A stretch of DNA of 64,000 bases. It comes from Lentzea atacamensis. Lineage in GTDB: Bacteria > Actinomycetota > Actinomycetes > Mycobacteriales > Pseudonocardiaceae. Positions 52,529-60,945 of the stretch are shown one piece after another; the first letter of the stretch is position 1; every line of letters starts with the position of its first letter. The notes beneath the pieces are model-generated. The model was not told where the DNA came from. It did not search any database and worked only from the letters and a program-made list of their open reading frames with translations. The DNA is taken from positions 267,853 through 331,852 of the forward strand of contig NZ_QLTT01000009.1 in the NCBI RefSeq assembly GCF_003269295.1. The letters are read 5' to 3'. The position numbers were made by a program, and so were the translations under genes.

Positions 52529-52633
52529 CTACAGCCGTTTCCGCATCAGGTTCATCTGCTCGGCCTTGCGGGCGTAGTGGATCGTCAACACGAGCCCGAC
52601 CACACCGATGACGGCGCCGACCGCCTCGAGCAC
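52529..52633 (-). CDS. Possible 34-residue single-span membrane peptide
   Basis: A GTG at 52631-52633 begins VLEAVGAVIGVVGLVLTIHY and ends RKAEQMNLMRKRL, a hydrophobic helix with a basic C-tail. No Shine-Dalgarno is present and a short GC hairpin (ACCCGG/CCGGGT, 52641-52655) lies just upstream. It is as likely to be the tail of a lost membrane protein as a real small gene. Confidence 0.25.
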   Translation of the reverse strand: MLEAVGAVIGVVGLVLTIHYARKAEQMNLMRKRL

Positions 52634-52692
52634 GCGGCGAACCCGGAAGCCGGGTCACATCACCTGATCGACACAGCCGTGCGAACCGGCGT

Positions 52693-53160
52693 TCACCGGT
52701 TCTCGGTGCCGCGCAACGACATCTGCTGATCCCGCCACGAGTGGAACAGATCCGCCTCGCTGTACCAGTCCACCCCGGCAGGACGTTCACCGGTCGTCAT
52801 GAACTCGATCAGCAACTGCCTGTACAGGTCGAGTGGAACACCGACACCGGGCGGGAAGTCCGTGTACTTCTCGTTGACGTACGGCGCTTCTTCGGACCCC
52901 TTCGGCCAGCCCATGAAGGTGTTGTCGACGTAGTACATGTAGCCCCAGACGCCCCGCACGGCGAGCACCACGTTGTGGTCGGGATCGCCCTCGGCGGTGA
53001 GGGCCCTGCCGAAGTGGTCGAGCGATCCGTCGTTGCACTCGGGCCTGCCCAGCAGGCCGATCAACGTGTCCACTTCCGCTTCGCACGCGACGACCTGGTA
53101 TTTGTGCTCCGCCGCGTCGAGGTCCGGTAGCCCGGTCCAGAGACCAGCACGCATGCTCAT
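52693..53160 (-). CDS. Imm1-like immunity protein, orphan
   Basis: The 155-residue protein starts at the ATG 53158-53160 (MSMRAGLWTGLPDLDAAEHK). A central strand-rich region (NVVLAVRGVWGYMYYVDNTF) is followed by YTDFPPGVGVPLDLYRQLLI and EFMTTGERPAGVDWYSEAD. This strand-strand, FPPG..VPL, EF..TGERP..W pattern is that of Imm1-family immunity proteins, which often guard against deaminase toxins. No toxin gene is adjacent; the deaminase-tipped RHS gene is 48 kb away. It is probably an orphan immunity gene. Confidence 0.55.
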   Translation of the reverse strand: MSMRAGLWTGLPDLDAAEHKYQVVACEAEVDTLIGLLGRPECNDGSLDHFGRALTAEGDPDHNVVLAVRGVWGYMYYVDNTFMGWPKGSEEAPYVNEKYTDFPPGVGVPLDLYRQLLIEFMTTGERPAGVDWYSEADLFHSWRDQQMSLRGTENR

Positions 53161-53235
53161 GCGAGCCACCCTGCACCCATTGCCGGGAACATTCGACACC
53201 CATTGACAGAACCACACGAACGGGTGATTACCCGG

Positions 53236-54405
53236 TCAGCCTGATCGAGTGGCGAGGCCTCTCAGTCCTGCCTCGTCCAGACCCGTCGCGACCTGCACTT
53301 CCACCGGATCGAGCGCACCGCAGTCCATCGCGCGGAGGAAGAAGGACGACAATGCCTGGGCGGTCGCCGGTTCATCCAGAACGCCTCCGGAGACGCGCTG
53401 CACATAGGACTTCAAACGGGCCGCGTCCGCGTTCATTCCCTCGCGGTAGAAGGCATAAACGGCGGCATATCGTGTCACCAATTGTACCGGGTGCAGATCC
53501 CAGCCCTGGTGGAAACCGTGCTCCAGTGATCGCCGCACCAGCCGGTAATGCGTCTCCCACCCGTGCTGCTTCTGGTCCCCGACGGGCAGCACGTTGGTGG
53601 AGCCGTCGGACAGCCGCACGCCGGTCCCAGCAGCGGAGACCTGCATGACGTGCCGCGCGAAGTCGCACGCGCCGTGCGCGAGGTGTTGCTGCGCCGCGGA
53701 GAGCCCGCAGCCCGCCGTGTAGTCGTAGGTGCCGAAGTGCAGACCTGTCACCCGGCCCTTGCCCGCCGCGATGAACCGCGGGATCGCGAGCCTGCCCTCC
53801 TTGTCCACGATGGACTGGGTGGTCTCGACCTGGATCTCGAACCGCAGATCCTTCCCGAAGAGGTCGAGCACCTCGCCGAACACCTCGACCTGGTCGGCAG
53901 ATGTCACCTTCGGGAAGGTGATCACGAAACCCGGCGGGACCTCTCCCAGTGCTGTCAGGAAGATGTCCAGCGTGCGCAGCCCGCGTTCGCGCAACGCCGG
54001 GGTGTCGAACGACTTGATCCGCACGCCGAACGACGGCGGCGCGGTGCCCTCCTCCAGCCAGCGGGACACGAGGTGCGCCGTGCTCTCGGCGTCCATGTCC
54101 TCGACGTCGTCCTCTGGCGCGCCGTAGCCGTCCTCGAAGTCGATCCGCAGGTCTTCGATCGGCTCCCTGGCGAGCTTGGCGCGAACGCGGTCGAGCACGC
54201 CGTCCGGCAGGTCCGGGAGCAGCGGGGGTTCGATGGACTCCAGCGCCTCGCGGCCCCAGTCGCCGACCGTCGTGGCGATGATCCGGCCGGCGGGCACGTA
54301 GCACGTGTGCACGGGCTGACGGCCCACCGGCCAGCTGCGTTCCACAGTGGACAACCGCGCGGTCACCCGCGCGACGTCGTCGGGTGACAGCGATGTCCGG
54401 TACAT
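53236..54405 (-). CDS. DUF6986 / HpcH-HpaI-CitE-like aldolase or lyase
   Basis: The 389-residue protein has a TIM barrel with DLRIDFEDGYGAPEDDVEDM (acidic metal site), SFGVRIKSFDTPALRERGLR, FVITFPKVTSADQVEVFGEV, FEIQVETTQSIVDKEGRLAI (metal Glu) and LHFGTYDYTAGCGLS. These are CitE/HpcH hallmarks. Its ATG overlaps the malate synthase stop by one base, so the two are co-translated. A role with glyoxylate or malyl/citramalyl-type C-C bond chemistry is inferred. No CoA-lyase activity has been shown for this family as far as I know. Confidence 0.8.
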   Translation of the reverse strand: MYRTSLSPDDVARVTARLSTVERSWPVGRQPVHTCYVPAGRIIATTVGDWGREALESIEPPLLPDLPDGVLDRVRAKLAREPIEDLRIDFEDGYGAPEDDVEDMDAESTAHLVSRWLEEGTAPPSFGVRIKSFDTPALRERGLRTLDIFLTALGEVPPGFVITFPKVTSADQVEVFGEVLDLFGKDLRFEIQVETTQSIVDKEGRLAIPRFIAAGKGRVTGLHFGTYDYTAGCGLSAAQQHLAHGACDFARHVMQVSAAGTGVRLSDGSTNVLPVGDQKQHGWETHYRLVRRSLEHGFHQGWDLHPVQLVTRYAAVYAFYREGMNADAARLKSYVQRVSGGVLDEPATAQALSSFFLRAMDCGALDPVEVQVATGLDEAGLRGLATRSG

Positions 54406-55889
54406 CAGATGCGCTCGTACGCCGGCAGCGTCAGGAAGTCGACGAAGTCCTCGGACAACGCGACCTGTTCGAAGAGCTCGACGGCGGCCGCGACGTGCGG
54501 GCCCTCGAGCTCCTTGCCCACGCGCGCCAGGACTTCCCGCACGGCGTCGGCGGTGACCTGCGTGCCGTCGTCGAGCACGACCTTGTTGTTGATCCACTGC
54601 CAGATCTGGCTGCGCGAGATCTCCGCGGTGGCCGCGTCCTCCATCAGGTTGTGGATCGCCGCCGCACCGTTGCCGCCGAGCCACGACGCGATGTAGCGCA
54701 CGCCGACGTCGACCGCGGACTCCAGGCCCGCCCGCGTCGCCGCGCCACCGGCCGACTTGAAGTCCAGCAGCTGCTCGGCCGTGACGTGGACGTCGAGCCG
54801 CTGCTTGTCGATCTGGTTCGGCTTGCCCCCGAGCACCCCGTCGAAGATCTCGCGGCAGATCGGCACGAGGTCCGGGTGCGCCACCCACGAGCCGTCGAAG
54901 CCGTCGTTCGCCTCGCGCGTCTTGTCCTCACGAACCTTGCGCAGTGCGTTCTCCGTGACCTCCGGGTCGCGCCGGTTCGGGATGAACGCCGCCATGCCGC
55001 CCATGGCGAACGCCCCGCGTTTGTGACAGGTCTTCACCAGAAGCTCGGTGTACGCGCGCATGAACGGCGCCGTCATCGTCACGCTGTTGCGGTCCGGCAG
55101 CACGTAGTCCGCGCCCGCGTCCCGGAAGTACTTGATGACGCTGAACAGGTAGTCCCACCGGCCGGCGTTGAGCCCGGACGCGTGGTCGCGCAGCTCGTAG
55201 AGGATCTCCTCCATCTGGAACGCGGCGGGAATCGTCTCGATGAGCACCGTCGCGCGGATGGTGCCGTACGGGATGTTCAACAGCTCCTGCGCCGTGGTGA
55301 ACACGTCGTTCCAGAGCCGCGCTTCGAGGTGCGACTCCATTTTCGGCAGGTAGTAGTAGGGCTTGCCCAGCTCGGCGTTGTGGAAGAAGTGCAGCCCGAA
55401 GTCCACGAGCGCCCCCACCGCCTTGCGCCCGCCGAACTCCAGGTTCCGCTCGTCGAGGTGCCACCCGCGCGGCCGCACGACGATCGTCGGGTACGGGCCG
55501 CCCTTGAGCTTGTACTCCTTGCCCTCCGGCGAGGTGTACTCGATGGTCCCGCGCGCCGCCTCGTAGAGGTTGACCTGCCCCTGCACGACGTTGTCCCAGT
55601 GCGGCGTGTTCGCGTCCTCGAGGTCCGCGAGCCACACCTTGGCCCCGGAGTTGAGCGCGTTGATCGTCATCTTGCGCTCGGTGGGCCCGGTGATCTCGAC
55701 GCGACGATCTTCGAGGGCGTCCGGCGCCTCCGCCACCCGCCACTCGCCGTCGCGGACGTGCTGCGTCTCCGGGAGGAACCCGAGGGGCCGTCGCTCCTTG
55801 CGCAGGGCGAGCAGCTCGTCCCGGCGCGCGGCGTGCGCCTCGTGCAGCTTCGCGACGAACTCAAGAGCCTCTTCGGTGAGGACCTGCAC
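54405..55889 (-). CDS. aceB: Malate synthase A
   Basis: Condenses glyoxylate with acetyl-CoA to malate. The 494-residue protein is taken from the GTG at 55887-55889 with GAGGTGG upstream. Motifs: ITGPTERKMTINALNSGAKV, LADLEDANTPHWDNVVQGQV, TIVVRPRGWHLDE, and VLIETIPAAFQMEEILYELR with RWDYLFSVIKYFR. No isocitrate lyase is here, so glyoxylate comes from purine breakdown. Divergent from the IclR regulator and preceded by its likely operator. Confidence 0.96.
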   Translation of the reverse strand: MQVLTEEALEFVAKLHEAHAARRDELLALRKERRPLGFLPETQHVRDGEWRVAEAPDALEDRRVEITGPTERKMTINALNSGAKVWLADLEDANTPHWDNVVQGQVNLYEAARGTIEYTSPEGKEYKLKGGPYPTIVVRPRGWHLDERNLEFGGRKAVGALVDFGLHFFHNAELGKPYYYLPKMESHLEARLWNDVFTTAQELLNIPYGTIRATVLIETIPAAFQMEEILYELRDHASGLNAGRWDYLFSVIKYFRDAGADYVLPDRNSVTMTAPFMRAYTELLVKTCHKRGAFAMGGMAAFIPNRRDPEVTENALRKVREDKTREANDGFDGSWVAHPDLVPICREIFDGVLGGKPNQIDKQRLDVHVTAEQLLDFKSAGGAATRAGLESAVDVGVRYIASWLGGNGAAAIHNLMEDAATAEISRSQIWQWINNKVVLDDGTQVTADAVREVLARVGKELEGPHVAAAVELFEQVALSEDFVDFLTLPAYERI

Positions 55890-55935
55890 CTGGATCCACC
55901 TCTCTCGGGTTTTGCTGTGTGGACTATAGTTTTTG

Positions 55936-55953
55936 CATTGCGGAACTGCAATG
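55936..55953. promoter_or_regulatory. Operator C between aceB and iclR
   Basis: CATTGC-GGAACT-GCAATG is a perfect inverted repeat lying between the divergent aceB and iclR starts. Its half ATTGCGGAA is identical to operator A and similar to operator B 6.6 kb away. It probably binds the IclR protein, giving autoregulation and control of aceB. Confidence 0.6.
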
Positions 55954-55966
55954 AGAGGAGCCGCAC

Positions 55967-56707
55967 GTGTCCACAGGTGGCGTGCAGTCCCTACAGAGAG
56001 CCTTCGACCTGCTGGAACGCCTGGCAGACGCGGGCGGTGAAGCCTCCCTGTCCGAACTCGCCACGGTCTCGGGCCTACCGCTGCCCACGATCCACCGGCT
56101 CATCCGCACCCTTGTCACGCTGGGCTATGTGCGCCAGAACAGCAACCGGCGCTACACCCTCGGCTCGCGTTTGATCCGCCTTGGCGAGACCGCGTCCCGT
56201 CAGTACGGCACCTGGGCGCGCCCGTACCTGGCGCAGCTGGTCGACTCGGTCGAGGAGACCGCGAACCTGGCGGTCCTGGACGGCGACGAGGTCGTCTACG
56301 TCGCGCAGGTGCCGTCGAAGCACTCGATGCGCATGTTCACCGAGGTCGGGCGCCGCCTGCTGCCGCACGGCACCGGGGTGGGCAAGGCGATGCTGTCGCA
56401 GCTGCCGCGCGACGAGGTCCGGTCGTTGCTGGAGCGCACCGGGCTGCCCGCCTACACGCCGAACACGATCACGGACGCCTCGCAGCTGCTGGACTCGCTG
56501 GACGAGATCTCCGAGCGCGGGTACGCGTTGGACGAGTCGGAGCAGGAGCTCGGGGTGCGGTGCATCGCGGTGCCGGTGATCGGCGGGCCGACGCTGGCCG
56601 CGGTGTCGGTGTCGGGGCCGGAAGGCAGGCTCACCAAGGAAGCCGTGTCACGCATCCTGCCGGAGGTGCTGGCGGTGGCGAAGAGGCTCGCGGACCGGGC
56701 GAGCTGA
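55967..56707 (+). CDS. IclR-family transcriptional regulator
   Basis: The 246-residue protein is taken from the GTG at 55967 with GAGAGGAG upstream. The winged helix-turn-helix is LSELATVSGLPLPTIHRLIR TLVTLGYV, followed by the IclR effector domain (NLAVLDGDEVVYVAQVPSKH, HGTGVGKAMLSQLPRDEVRS, and the C-terminal signature GVRCIAVPVIGGPTLAAVSV). It is divergent from aceB. As in AllR of E. coli, it likely senses glyoxylate, allantoin or a related acid and represses the urate/glyoxylate genes. Confidence 0.9.
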   Translation: MSTGGVQSLQRAFDLLERLADAGGEASLSELATVSGLPLPTIHRLIRTLVTLGYVRQNSNRRYTLGSRLIRLGETASRQYGTWARPYLAQLVDSVEETANLAVLDGDEVVYVAQVPSKHSMRMFTEVGRRLLPHGTGVGKAMLSQLPRDEVRSLLERTGLPAYTPNTITDASQLLDSLDEISERGYALDESEQELGVRCIAVPVIGGPTLAAVSVSGPEGRLTKEAVSRILPEVLAVAKRLADRAS

Positions 56708-56899
56708 CGCACGTCCAGATCCGCTGACCGTCCGCCGCTCTGGTGACCGACGAAACCACCGGGGAGGGAGTCTCCGTCGCGGCTGCGACGGTGGCCGCCA
56801 GGCAGTCTCACTGACATTCGCCATCGAGCGCGCTACAACTCCCTGACCTCCGCGGCGATCTTGTCGCTGTCGCGATCGCGGGCAGAGGGTCCGACAAGA
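56708..56899. other. Intergenic region with weak hairpin
   Basis: GATCTTGTCG at 56857 and CGACAAGATC ending at 56901 pair around a 25-base loop, just at the end of ftsY. This may be a terminator shared by the convergent iclR and ftsY transcripts. The remainder shows no gene. Confidence 0.4.
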
Positions 56900-58156
56900 T
56901 CAGCCGAGCAGCGCGTCCACGAAGGCGCCCGGCTCGAACGGCGCCAGGTGGTCGGCCCCTTCACCCAGCCCGACCAGCTTCACCGGCACCCCGAGCTCGC
57001 GCTGCACCTGGAACACGATGCCGCCCTTGGCGGTGCCGTCGAGCTTCGTCAGCACGATGCCGGTGATGTCCACCTGCTCGGCGAACACCCGAGCCTGGGT
57101 GAGCCCGTTCTGGCCGGTGGTGGCGTCGAGAACCAGCAGGACCTCGTCCACCACGGCCTGCTTCTCGACGACGCGCTTGACCTTGCCGAGCTCGTCCATC
57201 AGCCCGACCTTGGTGTGCAACCGGCCGGCCGTGTCGATCAGCACCGTGTCGACGCCGGAGTCCATGCCGCGCTTGACCGCGTCGAACGCCACCGAAGCCG
57301 GGTCGCCGCCCTCGGGCCCGCGCACGGTCTCCGCACCGACCCGCTTGCCCCAGGTCTCCAGCTGGTCGGCGGCAGCGGCGCGGAACGTGTCGGCGGCCCC
57401 CAGCAGCACCGTGCGCCCGTCAGCCACGAGCACGCGTGCGAGCTTGCCGGTGGTGGTGGTCTTGCCGACACCGTTGACGCCCACCACGAGCAGCACAGCG
57501 GGCTTCCCGGAGTGCGGCAGCGCCTTCAGGGACCGGTCCATCGACGGATCGAGCGCTTCGACGAGCACCGAGCGCAGCAAGGCCTGAGCCTCAGCCTCGG
57601 TCCGCACACCGGAGCCGGCGATCTTCGTGCGCAGCTTGTCCACGATCTCGGTGGTGGTGGCCGCGCCGAGGTCGGCGATCAGCAGCGTGTCCTCGACGTC
57701 CTGCCAGGAGTCCTCATCCAGGTCGCCGGCACCCAGCAGCCCGAGCAGCGAGGACCCGAACGCGTTGCGCGACTTCGAGAGCTTCCCGCGCAGCCGCTCC
57801 AGACGTCCCTCGGTGGGCTCGATCTCCTCGACCTCGGACGCCTCTTCCGGCAGGTCGACCTCGACGAAGCCGCGCTTCACCGAGTCGCGCGGCACGGAGG
57901 CGTCGTCCCCCACCCCCGGCTGGCCGTCCACCTCGGTCCGCTCGGCCACCGGATGCTCGACCGGTTCGGCGACGTCCGGCTTGGCCGGGGCCAGCGAGAT
58001 CCCGGACGTGGCCTCGTAACCGCCAGGGCGGGGCGCCTCCTCCTTCTGGGTCAGGCTGATGCGACGGCGACGCGTCAGCACCACGCCGGTCACCAGCGCG
58101 GCGATCAGCACGACCGCAACGACGATGAGGATCAGGACAAGGGAAGATGTCGGCAC
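56900..58156 (-). CDS. ftsY: Signal recognition particle receptor FtsY
   Basis: The GTPase docks SRP-ribosome complexes (Ffh at 31871-33430) to the membrane. The 418-residue protein has a true N-terminal transmembrane helix (SLVLILIVVAVVLIAALVTG), as in actinobacterial FtsY, then an acidic A-domain and the NG domain: VVGVNGVGKTTTTGKLARVL, VLIDTAGRLHTKVGLMDELG, ITGIVLTKLDGTAKGG, and PVKLVGLGEGADHLAPFEPG. Confidence 0.96.
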   Translation of the reverse strand: MPTSSLVLILIVVAVVLIAALVTGVVLTRRRRISLTQKEEAPRPGGYEATSGISLAPAKPDVAEPVEHPVAERTEVDGQPGVGDDASVPRDSVKRGFVEVDLPEEASEVEEIEPTEGRLERLRGKLSKSRNAFGSSLLGLLGAGDLDEDSWQDVEDTLLIADLGAATTTEIVDKLRTKIAGSGVRTEAEAQALLRSVLVEALDPSMDRSLKALPHSGKPAVLLVVGVNGVGKTTTTGKLARVLVADGRTVLLGAADTFRAAAADQLETWGKRVGAETVRGPEGGDPASVAFDAVKRGMDSGVDTVLIDTAGRLHTKVGLMDELGKVKRVVEKQAVVDEVLLVLDATTGQNGLTQARVFAEQVDITGIVLTKLDGTAKGGIVFQVQRELGVPVKLVGLGEGADHLAPFEPGAFVDALLG

Positions 58157-58270
58157 GGCCTTATGGTTTCACAGGGTGCCATGTGACCTGCCAACCACAT
58201 ATTGCTCATTTAGGCGAAGATTTCACCAAAGCCCTTGCGCGCGACCACGGTGTGGAATACACCACACGTC

Positions 58271-59398
58271 GTGAGGGTGATCGGACTGATTTCCGGCACG
58301 TCGATGGACGGCATCGACGTGGCCGTCGCAGACCTGTCGATCAACGGCGACGTCGTCGAGCTCGTGCCGGTGCAGTGCGCCGAGCACCCCTTCCCCAAGG
58401 ACCTGCTGGAGAAACCGCGGGACCTCGCCGAAGTGTGCGCCTTCGACACGTCGCTCGGGCAGGCTTTCGGCGAAGTCGCCGCCGGGTACCTTCCGGCAGA
58501 CCTGATCTCCTCGCTAGGCCAGACCGTCCACCACGAGGTGCAGGACGGCGACTGCCTCGGCACGCTGCAGCTCGGGCAGCCGGCGTGGATCGCTGAACGC
58601 ACCGGTGTTCCCGTCATCGCCGATCTGCGCGTGCGCGACGTCGCCGCCGGCGGCCAGGGAGCCCCGCTGGCGAGCACCCTCGACGCGCTCTGGCTGGCCG
58701 GTGACGCCCCCGCCGTCGCGTTGAACATCGGCGGTATCGCGAACATCACCGTCGTCCGGCCGGGAACCCCGCCGATCGCCTACGACACGGGGCCTGGCAA
58801 CGCGCTGATGGACGCCGTCATGGAGGTCATCTCCAACGGCCAGAGGCGGCAGGACACCAACGGCGAGTTCGCGCGCAGGGGCACCGTCCGGGAGGACATC
58901 CTCAAGAAGCTGCTCGCGGACCCGTACTACTCGAAGCCCTGGCCCAAGTCGACGGGCAAGGAGCACTTCAACGCCGGGTACCTGCAGGGGTTCCCGACCG
59001 TGCCCGCCGAGGACATGCTGAGAACGCTCGTCGAGGTGACCGCCCGCACCATCGCGGACGCCTGCCGCGCCCACGACGCCAGCACCGTCGTCGCGTCCGG
59101 TGGCGGCATGCGCAACCCGGTGCTCGTCGAGGCGCTCGCGAAGGCGCTCGACCCGATCCCGCTGCGGATCAGCGACTCGCTGGGCCTGCCGCGCGACGGC
59201 AAGGAGGCCTACCTCGCCGCGCTGCTCGGATTCCTGACGTGGCACGGAGTTCCAGGCAACACGCCGTCCGCGACCGGTGCGTCCGGGCCGCGGCTGCTCG
59301 GGAGCATCACGCCCGGCAACGGGCCGCTGCGGCTGCCTGAGCCCGTCACCACCGCCGTGACCAAGCTGAAAGTGGGGGAACCGAAATGCGTGGACTAG
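58271..59398 (+). CDS. anmK: Anhydro-N-acetylmuramic acid kinase
   Basis: Phosphorylates and opens 1,6-anhydroMurNAc from cell-wall turnover to MurNAc-6-phosphate. The 375-residue protein is taken from the GTG at 58271 (VRVIGLISGTSMDGIDVAVA). Motifs: VADLRVRDVAAGGQGAPLAS, LNIGGIANITVVRPGTPPIA, YDTGPGNALMDAV, and SGGGMRNPVLVEALA. It overlaps the downstream symporter gene by 13 bases, suggesting uptake and phosphorylation of one substrate. Confidence 0.93.
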   Translation: MRVIGLISGTSMDGIDVAVADLSINGDVVELVPVQCAEHPFPKDLLEKPRDLAEVCAFDTSLGQAFGEVAAGYLPADLISSLGQTVHHEVQDGDCLGTLQLGQPAWIAERTGVPVIADLRVRDVAAGGQGAPLASTLDALWLAGDAPAVALNIGGIANITVVRPGTPPIAYDTGPGNALMDAVMEVISNGQRRQDTNGEFARRGTVREDILKKLLADPYYSKPWPKSTGKEHFNAGYLQGFPTVPAEDMLRTLVEVTARTIADACRAHDASTVVASGGGMRNPVLVEALAKALDPIPLRISDSLGLPRDGKEAYLAALLGFLTWHGVPGNTPSATGASGPRLLGSITPGNGPLRLPEPVTTAVTKLKVGEPKCVD

Positions 59399-60945
59399 AT
59401 CTCGCGATCATCGCCCTGTTCCTCGTCGGCATGCCGTTGCTCGGCACGTGGATCGGCGGCAGGCAGAGATCGTCCACCGACTACTTCGTCAGCGAGAAGC
59501 GCATCTCGTGGTGGGTCGTCTGCCTGTCGGTCGTGTCCGCGGAGACGTCGACGCTCACCGTGCTGAGCGTGCCGGTGATCGCCTACATGGCGACGCCGGC
59601 GCAGGGCGGCATGACGTACCTGACGCTCGCGCTGGGCTACATCGTCGGTCGCATCATCGTCAGCTTCGTGCTGCTGCCGCGCTACGTCGCCGGTGACCTC
59701 GTCACGGCGTACGCGTTCCTGGGCAAGCGGTACGGCGACGGCATGCGTGCCACGGCGTCCGTCACGTTCCTCTTCACCCGCCTGCTCGCGGACGGCATCC
59801 GGCTCTTCGCGACGGCGATTCCGATCAAGGTCGTGCTGGCGCAGTACGGGATCACGGCTTCGTACTGGGCCATCGTGCTCGCGCTCGGCATCGCGATGGT
59901 CTTCTACAGCTTCTTCGGCGGCGCCCGCGCGGTCGTGTGGGTCGACGCCATCCAGATGCTCTGGTACGTCCTCGGCGGCGTCGTGGTGATCTGGGTGCTG
60001 GCCGGTCAGCTGCCGGACGGCTGGTTCTCGAAGGCCGCGGACGCCAACAAGTTCCAGCTCTTCGACTTCGCCTCGTCACCGCTGACGGGCTCGTTCCCGT
60101 TCATCGCGGCGTTCTTCGGTGGCGCGTTGCTCTCGATGGCGTCGCACGGCGCGGACCAGATGATCGTGCAACGGTTGATGGCCACGCGTGACGTGAAGTC
60201 CGCGCAGAAGGCGTTGATCGCCTCCGGTGTCGTGGTGTTCCTGCAGTTCGCGTTCTTCCTCTTCATCGGCGTGATGATGTGGGCGTTCTACAACGGCGTC
60301 GACCCGGTGAAGGACCTGAAGCTCAGCAACAAGGACGAGCTCTTCGCCCACTTCATCGTCAACGACCTGCCGTCGGGGCTCTCCGGCTTCGTGATCGCCG
60401 GCATCCTCGCGGCCGCGCTGTCGTCGTCGTTGGGCGCCTTGGCTTCCTCGACCGTGACGGACGTCTACGAACGCGTCCGCAAGACCCCGATGACCGACGA
60501 CGAACGCCTGCGCCACGGCCGGATCTGGACGCTCGTGTGGGCGGGACTGCTGATCGTCTGCGCAGGCCTGTTCGCCTCCTCGAACAAGACCACGGCGGAT
60601 CCGATCGTGGTGCAGGCGCTCGGCATCGCCGGCTACACCTACGGCGCGCTGCTCGGGGCCTTCCTCCTCGGCCTGATCTTCAGGCGCGTCACGCAGGCGG
60701 ACGCGATCATCGCGTTCGTGACGACGGTGCTGGTCGTCGGTTTCGTGATTCTCGGGGTCAAGTTCGTCGGCAGCACACCGACGATCGACTTCGCGAAGGC
60801 CGACGCGACCAGGAAGTCCTTGACCGGCTGGTGGAACACGCCCCTGGGGGTGGCGGTCACCTTGCTGGTGGGTGGGTTGTTGTCGTTGCGGCACTCACGC
60901 GGTGTGCCGGTACGAGACGAGCTCGATGTGGAGGCGAAAGCCTAG
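59386..60945 (+). CDS. Sodium:solute symporter (SSS family), coupled to anmK
   Basis: The 519-residue membrane protein has 13 predicted helices. SSS signatures: RSSTDYFVSEKRISWWVVCL, SVVSAETSTLTVLSVPVIAY, FYSFFGGARAVVWVDAIQML, SHGADQMIVQRLMATRDVKS, and GILAAALSSSLGALASSTVT (Na+ site). Relatives of this branch carry sialic acid and other sugars. The start lies 13 bases inside anmK, pointing to an amino-sugar or anhydro-sugar substrate. The end overlaps the convergent GNAT gene by 51 bases. Confidence 0.9.
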   Translation: MRGLDLAIIALFLVGMPLLGTWIGGRQRSSTDYFVSEKRISWWVVCLSVVSAETSTLTVLSVPVIAYMATPAQGGMTYLTLALGYIVGRIIVSFVLLPRYVAGDLVTAYAFLGKRYGDGMRATASVTFLFTRLLADGIRLFATAIPIKVVLAQYGITASYWAIVLALGIAMVFYSFFGGARAVVWVDAIQMLWYVLGGVVVIWVLAGQLPDGWFSKAADANKFQLFDFASSPLTGSFPFIAAFFGGALLSMASHGADQMIVQRLMATRDVKSAQKALIASGVVVFLQFAFFLFIGVMMWAFYNGVDPVKDLKLSNKDELFAHFIVNDLPSGLSGFVIAGILAAALSSSLGALASSTVTDVYERVRKTPMTDDERLRHGRIWTLVWAGLLIVCAGLFASSNKTTADPIVVQALGIAGYTYGALLGAFLLGLIFRRVTQADAIIAFVTTVLVVGFVILGVKFVGSTPTIDFAKADATRKSLTGWWNTPLGVAVTLLVGGLLSLRHSRGVPVRDELDVEAKA

